A stretch of 64,000 nt of DNA, taken from assembly GCF_000218685.1 (NCBI RefSeq), contig NW_006763290.1, positions 2,475,855-2,539,854 on the forward strand, written 5' to 3'. The stretch is from Serpula lacrymans var. lacrymans S7.9. Its lineage: Eukaryota; Basidiomycota; Agaricomycetes; Boletales; Serpulaceae. The notes under the pieces are model-generated. The model saw only the letters and a program-made list of their open reading frames with translations. It did no database searches and had not been told where the DNA came from. Of the stretch, positions 1 through 10,528 are shown in pieces. Numbering within the stretch: position 1 is the stretch's first letter; each line of letters opens with the position of its first letter. The translations under genes were made by a program, and so were the position numbers.

Positions 1-239
1 GTACGAGTCATTCCTTTGTTTTTGGGTGATGGAGCGTCTTCAGGAGGAAGGGTATCCTGCAGTCAAGTTAACAATGGACTAAATTCATCTGTAGTTGCCT
101 CTTAACATTTATATCTGCCATGTATATCTTGTTGCTTGTGTTTTGTTCTGTATGAAATGTAGCATGTTGTATTTCATTAGCTCCCACTTGTGTGATCAAA
201 AAAGTGAACAAAAAAAATGTTTACTGAGCCTCAAAATGA
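1..239. other. No confident gene
   Basis: I see no supportable gene here. A short + strand open stretch ends near position 90. By position it could be the tail of a Harbinger Myb/SANT-like protein converging on the transposase relic that follows, as in the second Harbinger copy at 4137-6900, but the similarity is too weak to assert. Confidence 0.3.
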
Positions 240-1251
240 TTATACATCCATGCTGTTCTCTATGCTAAAATCTAAGGTATGTAGTTCCCCCCTTATTCTT
301 AACTCACACTGATAGCCATCCCACATATTTTCCGCTATCACCTCACATTTAGCGGCTCCTTGTTGTTGATCTGATTTGTTGAGAAAAGTGGTAGCAAGTG
401 TACCACTGGTACAGATATCTAATAAAGAGTCGTTGTCAGCAAGAAGGTTCTCAATTTTCTCTGCATTGTGGGTTCAAATAAAGTTGTGGACCATGCAGAG
501 AGCTGCGGGGATGCAAGCTTGCACATCCAGGCTGTATTTGGGGAAACTTGAAAAAATGCAAAACTATTGCTTGAGGACACCAAAAATCTGCTCAACACAG
601 ATTAAATAGTTCCTTTGGGTTTTGAGGCCTGTAAAATAATTAGAAATCGTAATAAATCAAATTAAAGAGCTTACCTTTGGCCCACTCTGCCCCACACTGC
701 TAGATAGTACCAAACTCCATGGTAATAAACAAGCAACTGGCAGCAAGACCTGAATCTGGCATCAGCCAGATAATACTTCCCCTTTGGAATGTGTAAGTTG
801 TGTTTGCGTGCATCATTGAACAGTGTGGTGCCATGTGCAGAGCCCTCCCAACCTGTGAGGACATATAAGTAATGCAGATTGAAAGAGCAGCATGCCAGGC
901 AATTTTGCGAGACATTGCCCTTTTTATTGTGTGAGTTTTTGTGTTTGGCTGATGGCACATAGCATGCAATATGAGTACCGTCAATTGCACTGATAGTGTT
1001 AGAAAAAAAGGGGTAGAATCAGAATCTTGGGTTAGAGAGGATTTTGGGTGGCATAGCATCATCTTCTGTTGGAAGGTGGACATATTTTGGGTAGATGGGG
1101 GCTGAGGAGAGAGCAACAAGAATTTTCTTAAAGTACCTGTAATTGTGGTTAGTTTATATGTACAGTCTGCCAAGACCAAATTTTTCCTATAATAATGAGC
1201 CAAAAGCAGTATGTATGTAACGGGGTACCAAATATTGCCACTTTGGTTCAA
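240..1251 (-). pseudogene. PIF/Harbinger transposase relic (copy 1)
   Basis: This is a decayed minus-strand DDE transposase of the PIF/Harbinger superfamily (DDE_Tnp_4 type), an enzyme that cuts and inserts its own DNA element. Going down from 1251 I can read AIDGTHI (first Asp, near 975-995), KKGNVSQN, YVLTGWEGSA and YYLADARF (second Asp, near 760-790). An intron follows at about 620-672, then RPQNPKELFNL and VEQIFGVLKQ (the Glu motif, near 570-600), and a C-terminal helix ending near 240. The reading frame is broken by a stop straight after the Glu motif and by further stops and frameshifts, so it cannot be active. The intron position matches that of the copy at 5789-6900. Confidence 0.85.
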
Positions 1252-1463
1252 TATTTATGGTGTCTCATAGTCAACTGTGATGTTAGGTTCTAGGTTTGAA
1301 TGGTTTGAATCTTGATGATGTAATTCTTGACCCAGTGAAAATTTCAGAAACTGGTTCCTGCTTTTGGGGTTCAAAGTAATGAAGAAATCAAAACCATATT
1401 GATTGACTATGTACATATTTCCACCTCCAATAATGTTGTACTAATCAAGTATCTTGTTGCTAG

Positions 1464-1631
1464 GTTTGGTCTGCTGTTGCCCAGGTTCAAGGAGAAATTG
1501 TTGCCAAAGCACGCATCATAATCAATGGTGCTTATCAAATTCCTGGTGATATAGCCCCAGTTCAAATCAAGCAGGCTGTAACGTGGCTTTTAGAGACTGG
1601 TGCATTTGCTGATGGTGATCTTGATATCAAA
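1464..1631 (+). pseudogene. Orphan exon-like open stretch, unknown family
   Basis: A 56-codon open stretch is bounded by a plausible acceptor (ttgctag) and donor (gtgagc). It reads from VWSAVAQVQGEIVAKARIII to a C-terminal part with WLLETGAFADGDLDIK. It resembles the sort of helical domain found in unnamed agaricomycete repeat genes, possibly DUF6532-like, but that is only a guess. The stretch is cut off downstream by the gypsy relic that starts by about 1760. I see no flanking exons. Confidence 0.3.
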
Positions 1632-1654
1632 GTGAGCTATCATTCTCCCATGTT

Positions 1655-3807
1655 TATTCCCATGTTTACGCCAAATTGAACTATCTTTTCAAGGCCAGGA
1701 CATCCAACAAGCAGAAGCCATTTTATCTTCAGATTTTCAAGGACTTGATTCATAATCAATAGTATGGGTGTAAGGGTGAGGGAGTACATTATCCTGAACA
1801 TATCAAAGGCATTCATCCCTTTAGCTCTACCCTTGCTTGCAAAACATGCATGCATATTGACTCAACTGACCACCAAAGCAGCTGACATTGCCTTCCCAGC
1901 TTGGTCCCCGGCCCATCAGCAGGCCTTCCAAGCAATCAAGGATCTTGTTGTTAGCCCAGCTTGTCTTACGTCGATTGGCCATGATAACCCCGGTGAGAAT
2001 TGCATTTTCGTCACCACAGACACTAGTGAGTTTTGCACAGGTGCACTCCTCTCTTGGGGCCCTACACAAGAAATCGCCTAACCAGTTGCATTTGATTCCA
2101 TGCAGCTCAATTATCCAGTTCACAAAAAAAACTCCTCGCCATCATTCATGCACTTAAAAAATGGCCAATTGAGCTCTTAGGTGCCCCCATAACTATTTAT
2201 ACCAATCATTGTACACTTGATAGCTTTTCCACTCAGCGTGACCTATCCCAAAGACAGGCTTGTTGGGCAGAATTCCTGTCTCAGTATGATTTCACAATTG
2301 TTTACTTAAAAGGTGAAGAAAACACCATTGCTGATGCCCTATTGCGCTTTCCAAGACTGGATTCATGTCCTTCCACTCTCATGGCACCCGTTCTCACTAT
2401 TTCTTCCGCCAACACTCTCCTTCCCTGCATCAAGCAGGGTTATTATAACGACCCTTTCTGCACAAGGCTGTTTTCTGATCCCACTTCCTTGCTGGGCGTC
2501 CATATTCAAAAAGGACTTCTCTACCTCAACAACCGGCTTATCCTTCCTCGTGTTGACAACTTAAAAGAGACTTTATTCCAGTTAGTGCATGACTCTCTTG
2601 ATTATTTTGGACCTGACAAGTCTTACACACACCTCAAAGACTCTTATTATTAGCCAAAAATGTGTCACGACTTGGTAAACTCCTATTTACCATTCTGCTC
2701 AGACTGCACACGAAAAAAAGATTGCACAACACAGCCCACTGGCCCTCTTCACCCTCTACCTGTCCCTCACAATTGCTGTGATTCAGTCATAATTGATTTT
2801 GTCGGACCACTTCTGAAAGACTCTGGATTCAACATGCTGTGCACCATGACCAATATATTGAATTCCAATGTTTGTATCATTCCCTGTCATGACAACATCA
2901 CTACTGAACAGATTGCTTCCCTCTTCTTCAATCACTGGTTTTGCAAGAATGAAAGAATGACTTCCCTTGGAAAGTATCTCCGACCACAATAAGATCTTTG
3001 GGCCGTGCCTCATCAACTAACCAGTGTCAAATTGAAAATGTCTTCCACCTTCCATCCTCAAACCGATAGTGCAAGTGAATGCTCCAACAAGATCATCATA
3101 CAATGTCTCCGTTTTCATGTTGGGCGTAATCAAAAAAGGTGGGTCAAAGTGCTACCTTTTGTACATTTCCACATCATGTGTTCAGTCAACAAAAGTACTG
3201 GGTTTTCCTCCTTTCAGTTATGCATGGGCCGCACTCCTAGATTAATTCCCCCCATCATTTAGGATGGTGTTCCCCCGCCTGCAGAATCTGATGAAGAAGC
3301 TGCCTGCCTCTTAATAGCTCAAATGGAGTTGGATCTTTCCAAAGCTAGAGACAATTTCTTCCAAGCTAAAGCTGCCCAAGCTCTTGCAACAAACAAGTCC
3401 CATTCAAAGGACCCTTTATTTGCCATCAGTGACTATGTTATGCTCTTCACAAAAAACAGGAGACATGATTACATGCCAAAAAAGGAAGGCTGTGTTGCCA
3501 AATTCATGCCATATTTTGATGGCCTATACCGCGTCACTGCCATCAACCATGCTGCCTCAACCTACACCTTAGACCTCCCAAACTCACCATCCACCTTCCC
3601 TATCTTCCATGTCTGTCGTCTCCAAAAAGACATCCCTAACGACCCTCTTCTCTTCCCATCACACAAATGTTCCCACCCTGGAACAGTCATGACAGCTGAT
3701 AGTCAACAAGAATCTTTCATTGATTCCCCAACAAGACCTTGAGGATTGTCAAGCCTTGGATGATTGGCTGGTGAGAGACAAACTTCAAAACCCGGTTACT
3801 GGGAGGG
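1655..3807 (+). pseudogene. Ty3/gypsy pol relic (RT thumb, RNase H, integrase)
   Basis: This is a degenerate gypsy polyprotein in several frames. From left to right there is an RT thumb/connection (ISKAFIPLALPLL, near 1800), an RNase H region (FVTTDTSEFCTGALLSWG, near 2010-2070, then TNHCTLDSF and ENTIADALLRFPR near 2320), and an integrase N-terminal zinc region (near 2590-2740, FCSDCTRKK). Next come the start of the integrase core (VIIDFVGPLLKDSG, near 2790), part of the distal core (STFHPQTDSASEC, near 3045), and an integrase C-terminal region (GLYRVTAIN, FPIFHVCRLQKDI, near 3510-3640). Stops and frameshifts occur at about 2080, 2651, 2990 and 3260, and the 5' part of RT, protease and gag are missing. 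A purine-rich tract (actgggaggg) lies directly before the LTR at 3808. Confidence 0.9.
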
Positions 3808-4045
3808 TGTAAGCCTACGTAGGCTTACTACAATTGCTCAATGCTCATTGGACACTCTTCTTTGTTTATACATCATTGCTGATGTAGATACATTGTTTGT
3901 ACAGAGTAGTACTTAAGCCCCTGTTGTTTAGTTATTGCCAGTTTTCCCCCTTGTTATACATGCTCCCGTCTATTTTCTGTTCTGTTTGATCATCTTAGGG
4001 CTCGTGCGGAAACTCTGTTTTTCCTGAAACTTTTTTTTTTTCAGC
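3808..4045 (+). repeat. 3' LTR of the 1655-3807 gypsy relic
   Basis: It begins TGTAAGCC immediately after a polypurine tract and downstream of the integrase C-terminus, which is where a 3' LTR should start. The first bases contain a perfect 20-bp palindrome at 3809-3828. The right end is uncertain and is placed before the pyrimidine-rich tract near 4030-4045. No second LTR copy exists in the window for comparison. Confidence 0.55.
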
Positions 4046-4136
4046 CACAATCTGCCAGAATGCCGTCGGAGAGACACATAGGCATCCATCCCATGAGCTA
4101 TGAATGGGTAGGTATCATACTTCCATCAACCTCATG

Positions 4137-5606
4137 TCTAGAGCAAAAAAATACAGGGCCTCCAGCCCAACCCTAGTCCCAGTTCCTTCACCAAAACGAC
4201 TGCAATATTCTACCAGGATGAATTAAGACCTCCAGCCTGCTCAGGATGTGTTTACCAAGGTTGCAATGGACATTGAAGAAGGCAATGGCACAGGCGCCCA
4301 AGATAACAGTAGCAACAATGTCATTTAGAGTGAAGCAGAGACATTGGCTCTTATCCAGTTCATCACCACCAACAGCGCAGAGGGTGGGGACAGTTTGAAT
4401 TTCAAGACTGCATTCTGGCCTAAGGTTGTGTTACATTTAGTTCCTCTTTTTACTAAGGGACCAGCAAAGAACGCCACTTGCTACAGCTCAAAGTGGGGCA
4501 GGGTACATTATCCAATCTGTTATCAATCGCTAAATATCAACCTCAAGGTTTACAGCTTCATACAAAGTACAATTTAGTGAAGCCTATCACCAACTTGTCA
4601 GGCATTCCTTGGGATGATGAGCTAGGTCTTAACATACTTGACAAAGGAGAAATAGTCTGGAAGGAACTCATTATGGTATGATGATACATTTTGCCTTTAT
4701 AACTGATAGCTAATCACTACACAGAAAAATCTGGTAGCAAAGAGCTTTTGGAAGAAGGGCTTGACCCATTTTTCCACCATGCATGCCTTGTTGGGTGGAG
4801 TCCCAGCCAAGGGTACCAATGTATTTCATGTCCCCAAAGTCCCGAAGCATGCTAAGGCCCCCAAAGCCCCCAAAGCCCCCAAACTACCACCTTCCGTCAA
4901 TATTCGCTCCAATCAGCCTAACACTGGTGCCTCTGTAACAAATACCATTACCACCAGCCCTGAATCATTTGGCGGCGTAAAAAGTTGGCTTGGTGGTGTT
5001 GAGTCTCCAACATCTATCCGTGCTCCCACCACCTCATCTATAACAACCATCAGCAGCAAGCGCTCAGCACGAGATGCCACACTCTCAGATGATGACGTGG
5101 AGGATGGCGCTACCATCATATCTCGCACCAAGAGTGCAGGCAACCGCAGCAGACACTCTAACAAAGCCCCACGCAACACCGCTGCCAATACTCTCAGTGG
5201 GTTGAACAACTGGTTGGGGGAAATCATCCCTATCTTCAAGGACTTCAACTCAAAACTCGACATTGGCCTTGCTCCACCTGCCTCCCCAGTTATTGCTCCT
5301 TTGCAAACGGCTTTGGTGGAAAACCGCTCCACCATGTCTACCACTGTGCCACCCATCACCACTACCTCTATTACTCCCCCTACTGCAACTGATGCCTTAC
5401 AAGGCAGCTTGTCTATGCAGCCAGCCCATGCTCATTGTCGTGCCGCTATCACCCCCATGATGCAACACAACAAATATCTGGGAGTTAACAGCTCTGTTAA
5501 GTTATTACATTTATTTGAGCAAGATGTCATAGCCATGGACATGTACCTCAGTCTCCTAGAATCCGACAAACTTCGCAAGGCATATGTAAAGTCAAAGCTG
5601 GAGTAA
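4137..5606 (+). pseudogene. Harbinger-associated Myb/SANT-like DNA-binding protein
   Basis: This is the accessory DNA-binding protein usually encoded beside PIF/Harbinger transposases in basidiomycetes. The domain reads ALIQFITTNSAEGGDSLNF, then LFTKGPAKNATCYSSKWG (a characteristic run ending in KWG), then a +1 shift to SGIPWDDELGLNI and VWKELIM. A clean intron (about 4679-4726) is followed by KNLVAKSFWKKGLTHF and AKGTNVFHV. The rest is a low-complexity tail: a KAPKAPKAPK repeat from a 9-bp tandem repeat near 4855-4885, Ser/Thr/Pro-rich segments, and a short helical C-terminus. It carries at least one frameshift near 4490 and stops before 4330, so it is broken. It converges on the transposase at 5789-6900 with a 182-bp gap. 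The domain call is good; the exact 5' end is not known. Confidence 0.75.
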
Positions 5607-5788
5607 GATAGACGATGTGAATCGACTTTAGCGTACTATATTGCATACCTGTGTTTTTGTTGTATCGTTTATCTTGTTATGTTGTAGTACTGTGTGTCTT
5701 TAATGAATCTAACATTTTGTTTTTGTTGACTGAATCTGAATGCATTCTCGGTAACAAATCACATTGTAAGGATGCGAAAACATGTAAA

Positions 5789-6900
5789 CTAAAGTAGGCC
5801 CCTTCTACCTAGCTCCTGCTGATAATCAATCCACATAGTGCGAGCAATCTGATCACGGCAATTATTGGCGGCAGTACGGTTTGCCTCCGTTGGTGGTGTG
5901 TGAGAAAGCTCACCATTGTCGACCTCGGGAGTAGGGTTGAGGAGCTTGATGTCATTGGGAGTGTCAATGTCAGAGGGATCATGGGTCTTGATGAAATTGT
6001 GCAGTATACAGACTGCAGGTGGAACCTTGGCTTGGATGGACATGTCGTACTCTATAGTGACCCTCAAAATCCCAATTTGGCCCTTCAAAGCACCAAATAT
6101 TCGCTCCACAATATTTAGGGCAGATGCATGGCGTAGATTAAAATATTCCTTGGGATTTTGAGGTCTAAAAAATGATTTTTAGTCTACTGTAACATAGTAA
6201 ATAGATGCTGTACATTACCTGCAATTTCCCCGAGCATATTTGGCCAAATGATAGCGGACACCTCTGTAGGGGACCAGCAATTGTCACATGAAGGAAATCC
6301 CACATCAGCGAGATAGTAGCGATGATGAGGGATGTACAGGTCATGGGTTTGAGCGTCATGGAACAGGCTGGCATCTGCAACTGACCCTTCCTAGCTGCTA
6401 AGCACGTATATGAACTTCATATCAAAGTCATAGCACATCAAGCAGTTCTGGGTGACTGAACCCTTCCGATTGCGAGAGGCTGCACGTTCTGCGGCGGAAG
6501 GACTGCAAACAATGTGGGTGCCATCAATTGCACCAATGGCACCCACAAAATGTCAAAGCTTCGGGTTATTGCTGATGGCAAATGGCATAGGGGCATTGGC
6601 ATCTGGTAGATGTACATACACATTGTAGATATTAGGGCAAGTGAAAACTTCAAGCATTCTCTTGAAGTATATAGAGACTGTGTCATTGGATTGTTGGAAA
6701 TGTTCAGTGATGTGGCGGATGGACAATCCTGTCACACAAGTGTACAGAAAAATGGCAAGTTGTTCTTCAATCAACACATGCTTTGAATCTGAGTATCCAT
6801 TGGCCTGCAATAAATCTAACAACTTCAAGAAAACTTCCTGCCGCACCCCAAGCTCCATCCTGATACAACGGGATGCCCATCTATCAATTCCCTGACCCAT
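5789..6900 (-). pseudogene. PIF/Harbinger transposase (copy 2), nearly complete but frameshifted
   Basis: This is a minus-strand DDE_Tnp_4 transposase. The N-terminal helix-turn-helix-like part (RWASRCIRMELGVRQEVFL to ITEHFQQSNDTVS) reads from 6900. It is followed by GAIDGTHIVC (first Asp), NRKGSVTQN, YYLADVGF (second Asp), then, after a 1-nt shift, LVPYRGVRYHLAKYARG. An intron of about 50 nt lies near 6168-6218, then RPQNPKEYFNLRHA and VERIFGALKG (Glu), PPAVCILHNFIKTHD, and a C-terminus at 5789. All three catalytic residues are present. At least one stop (after NNPKL) and one frameshift near the second Asp motif inactivate it. The extreme N-terminus is cut by a solo LTR starting at 6909. Confidence 0.9.
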
Positions 6901-6908
6901 CCATAGCC

Positions 6909-7115
6909 TGTCAGGACCGAGTAATAAAACTAAGTGAAACTCAGCCGCTGCCCGAGAGGCTATAGAAACGACTGAGGTATTTCTATACTAAACCCCCTAC
7001 AACTTATAGTTGGAGGTGCTACTCGCTACAGTATAATGACTCCTAGGAGAACAATGGTGACTCCATGGAGAACAATGGCTGCTTTGGCAGAGACCGGGTT
7101 TATCCGGTTTTGTCA
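6909..7115 (-). repeat. Solo copia-type LTR, family W
   Basis: This 207-bp TG...CA unit is repeated in diverged form at 47285-47515, where it follows a copia RNase H and a purine tract and is therefore a 3' LTR. Shared landmarks are the taaaactaagtgaaac start, gaggctatagaaac, gactcctaggagaacaatgg and agaccgggtttat. The orientation is inferred from the second copy. I see no convincing target duplication here, so it may be truncated or old. It abuts the N-terminus of the Harbinger transposase. Confidence 0.65.
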
Positions 7116-8232
7116 CCGAGTTGTGGTATGGTCTTGGTTTGGGGTGTTGCACTTGTTCTTCCACTATAGCCCGAGTAGCGTGTGCAATTGATTCAATGAT
7201 GATAGAAGCTAGCTTTGACATCTGTAAATGGGCCAAGTACATCCGCTGTTGGGTGGGCATTAGCTGGTCATTAGCTACAATGTTCAAACCATCTTGCCCC
7301 TCTGAATCGAAGTATCATCTCCCTCTGTATGAGTGGCAGGGATTGGTGGCTGGGGTTCCATATAGGTGGTACAGCTGATAGCTGATGACATGGGGGTCCC
7401 TAGCCTGAGTACTATCTTATTGATGGGTCACAGAACTTTACAATCGTGTCTTTGCTAGAATGGCAAGGCTTTGGCCAGGGAGAAAAATCTCAAAAAAAGA
7501 AGAAAAAAGAAAAAAAACCTGATCCTGTACAAGCCCTTAGTGTTCCACCCCACAGTGGCTTTAGCTGAGACCAGGTTTTTGTGTTTTGTGATTTGCTTAC
7601 AACAAAAATTTCCCTTCTGGCATGTACTGTACTACTGCTGCTCTTGCATTGTTACAAAGACCATGTGAGTGAACCTAAGCAAAATAACTGACACAAGGTG
7701 GCCCACACAACTTTTGGGACCACCGTCCCTTTGTTTTAGGTATGATGATATGACAAGAAAACCATAGCAAGAGTGTAGTGAGAATATTTGTCACATAATT
7801 ACCATTTTGGATCTGGCTGCCATGATTCCCCCAATTGGCGGTGTAGGTAAAGCAACGGTTTTCAAGTGTGGCAGAATCTGGGAAAACACTCTGACCGCCA
7901 CATCTGCCGGTCACGCCGGCCACCGCCGATATCATTTCACTGTAACTATACGCAGTACGACAATTCTGTTCCTTTCAATCTGCCGTTACAATCTTGTCTG
8001 CTTTTAAGCTTCGACGCCCTCTTCTGAACTCTTTTACGACCTATCCACGAATCTACACGACTTATTTTCGGTCTAACATTGTTCATACGTTTCTCGTGTC
8101 AACGTACAAATCAGACCGCTGCAGACTCCAACATTGTTTTTATTTCACTGCGTGGGTGAGCATGAATCCAAATTCACGATATCGTGCAGTCACTTATGCT
8201 AAATGCACGCAGTTCTCATCTTGAACACCACT
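7116..8232. other. Gene-less stretch upstream of ras
   Basis: No protein-coding gene can be supported. A 96-codon minus-strand open stretch overlaps the W LTR and resembles no family I know. A poly-purine run lies at about 7480-7520. The last few hundred bases (about 7900-8230) are pyrimidine-rich and more GC-rich than the surrounding repeats, as expected for a fungal promoter/5' UTR of the ras gene downstream. Confidence 0.4.
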
Positions 8233-8252
8233 AAGGTATATATATATACCTT
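8233..8252. promoter_or_regulatory. Palindromic TATA-like element before ras
   Basis: The 20-bp sequence aaggtatatatatatacctt is a perfect palindrome centred on a TATA tract. It lies 44 bp before the ras start codon, so it could be a TATA element only if the leader is very short. It could equally lie inside the 5' UTR. Confidence 0.35.
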
Positions 8253-8295
8253 TAATTTGTCGCTGTTCGCCCTTTCTGATAGGTGATGCCTAGTC

Positions 8296-9149
8296 ATGGA
8301 CAGTTGGAGAGTAGCAGTCCTTGGAGATGGTGGTGTAGGCAAAACTGCTTTAGCTGTACAAGTCAGTCGTGTGTGGTCTTAAGGCAGCATATTCGTTAAC
8401 TGACAGAATTCCTTTTGTCAAGTTCACCCTAAACTGCTTTGTTGGTAAGTCAAATTAAATCTTCTTTTTGCCACTATACAACTCACTGGTGTTATTTATT
8501 CTTCCCAGAGGTAAATCTTATTTGCCTGTTACCCCTGAATGTTACTAATGTCTTGTTAGACTTACGACCCGACAATCGAGGATGCCTATCGAAAGCAGCT
8601 GATAGTGGACAATCGCATGTGCTTTGTGGAGGTCATCGATACCGCAGGCCAAGGTGGGTGATCAATTCTATGATCACTTTTCCAGCTCTGACACATGGAC
8701 ACTCCGAAGAGGAATATGCGACTCTACGTGATCAATGGGTACGGTAAGTATATTTGCTTTCGATTAGGTCGCACACTGATCCTAGATCTACAAGTGAGGG
8801 CCAAGGGTTCATATTGGTTTACTCCATTGCATCTCGATCAACGTTTGAACGTCTTGAAGTTTTCCGTCAATCGATGTTACGTGTCAAGCGACAGAAGCCA
8901 ATATTCATGTTGGTTGGAAACAAATGCGATAAGACTTATGAGCGAGAGGTTTCACGGGAAGAGGGTGTTGCACTTGCCCGAACCTTTGGGTGTGAATTTA
9001 TGGAAACGTCTGCCAGAACAGCCTACAATGTGGAGCGCCTATTTACAAATCTCGTTCGAGCTCTCAGGCAAACTCGACAGGCTGATGTTAGCGGGATAGC
9101 AGCAGCTAGACCTGAAAGGACACCTGGGCGGAGGTGTGTCGTAATGTGA
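8296..9149 (+). CDS. ras: Ras-family small GTPase (spliced, 190 aa)
   Basis: This is a plasma-membrane-type Ras switch GTPase. In fungi such proteins drive cAMP/PKA and MAPK signalling, growth and mating. Predicted exons are 8296-8361, 8423-8444, 8509-8510, 8560-8653, 8710-8743 and 8795-9149, together 573 nt and exactly 191 codons with the stop. All introns are GT-AG and 49-64 nt. Visible motifs are G1 GDGGVGKT (residues 10-17), switch [10 protein letters not shown] (30-38), G3 DTAGQE, G4 NKCD, G5 ETSA and a C-terminal CAAX box CVVM for prenylation. Residue numbering through switch I matches canonical Ras. Glu30 must be assembled from three exons (G + AG in a 2-nt exon), because reading straight on from either neighbouring exon gives the wrong frame. 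There is no transposon inside it and the catalytic motifs are intact, so I regard it as functional. It resembles basidiomycete Ras proteins of the MDSWR type. Confidence 0.95.
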
Positions 9150-9932
9150 CAGACTCCGTTTCTGGATTGCGATTTAGAATTACCTCGTCTACACTTCCAT
9201 GATACCTCCCTTCCCTTCCCTTGCACCGCTCGCTCTGTTCCCATGAGCGCCGTTGATTTTACAAGCTCATTCATTTATTTACGTCATTACGCATGATGTC
9301 ACTTTGACATGCTTTAGGTCAAGTTGTGTACCGGGCAAAACAGAAGGAATTTATATCCCGCACTCTTCCAAGAGATTATACCATTTTCTTGAAGTATTTA
9401 ACGGTGAGGAAACTTTTGGTGTTCCCAAATGTTTTGAGTCAACGCACCGCACCCTTGACAGCTCTTTGTGTAAGCTAACTAGTTTTTCACAATGACATCA
9501 CCACATTGCATCATTGTGCCGTATATTGGAATCATTTACTAACTACTATATAATCCTGTTGTTCGCTGCTCTGTTTAGTAGACTAGCCATTTCTCCCTTT
9601 CTCCCAATTCCTATTACATCCTGATTCCAATTCTGCCGCTCTCCGCATAACTCAATGTTTCTACACCTCATGATGGCCTTACACCTTTTTTTTTGGAATT
9701 GCTAATCACAATCTAAATCCACCAAACTGTCCCGCCTTCCATCTGTACCCATGTTGCTTGCAACAAGAAGCTGTACCTGCCAAAATCAACAACCCATCAA
9801 AACTGTACTAACCGCCACCACATCCAAATCAGATTCTTCATCAGACTATCTAACTTGCACAACACAACATTGCCAACATGGACCCAAACAGGATACAGGC
9901 TACTATTTTAATAATCCGCAGTGGACTCAGAG
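9150..9932. other. Gene-less stretch downstream of ras
   Basis: This should contain the ras 3' UTR (about 9150-9300). Beyond that I see only AT-rich, low-information sequence with no recognisable gene or repeat family up to the SINE at 9933. Confidence 0.4.
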
Positions 9933-10089
9933 AGTACAGAAAAGCAAATTGGACCAGCCGGGGATTGAACCTAGGACCTCTGCCTATATATGGTGGTGCT
10001 CTAACCAACCTACCAGCCCTTGGATACCAACACTCAATTGCACAATGTTGTCTAACAAGGCCCAGGCTTTGACCTTGACAATTCCAACG
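9933..10089 (-). mobile_element. tRNA-derived SINE, copy 1
   Basis: This segment is shared with 20749-20912. Read on the minus strand, it contains a tRNA-like head (about 10021-9949) with an internal box B (GGTTCAATCCC) and a partly decayed box A (GGTTGGTTAGAGC). Both copies also share a non-tRNA tract whose + strand reads ggctttgaccttgac. The tRNA fold is imperfect and box A has lost bases compared with copy 2, so it is not a functional tRNA. The limits are those of the shared similarity. Confidence 0.65.
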
Positions 10090-10528
10090 ACTATTTCAAA
10101 GAGATTTAATATAAACCAAATACTCAGACTTTATGGGCAAAGCTTTGAAAATGTATTTGTGTACCTAATATAAACCAAATGCTACGTACAAAGTAAGTAC
10201 ATCACTAAAAACAAAGAAGGGATAAGATCCTCACCTCAGATGTTGTGGGTGAAACTCTGAGGTGGGCAATTGTTGATACAAGGGTTTTAATACACTTTCC
10301 TAGTATGGTGCCCTGCTGTAAGGCATAGATTAGATTTGATAATCATACCGTACAATTAAGGCAATTGAATCACAAACTCTTTTACATACCATTGAATATA
10401 ACCAAGGTTAAATTTGGTACTGTGTGAATTGAGGAAGTGTGTGATAACCCAGAGTGAATCAATAATGTCAACATTGAGACACCCCTAACTTTCAAAAGAA
10501 AGCTTTACAGTTTTTGAATTTCATTGTA

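Noticed and set aside
6909..7115. Target duplication around the W solo LTR
   Set aside because: Flanks tagcc and ccgag do not match, so insertion boundaries are supported only by similarity to the second copy.
8511..8747. Continuous + strand open frame across the ras introns as an alternative coding exon
   Set aside because: It is out of frame with every Ras motif and includes intron branch and splice sequences. The spliced model gives all five G motifs.
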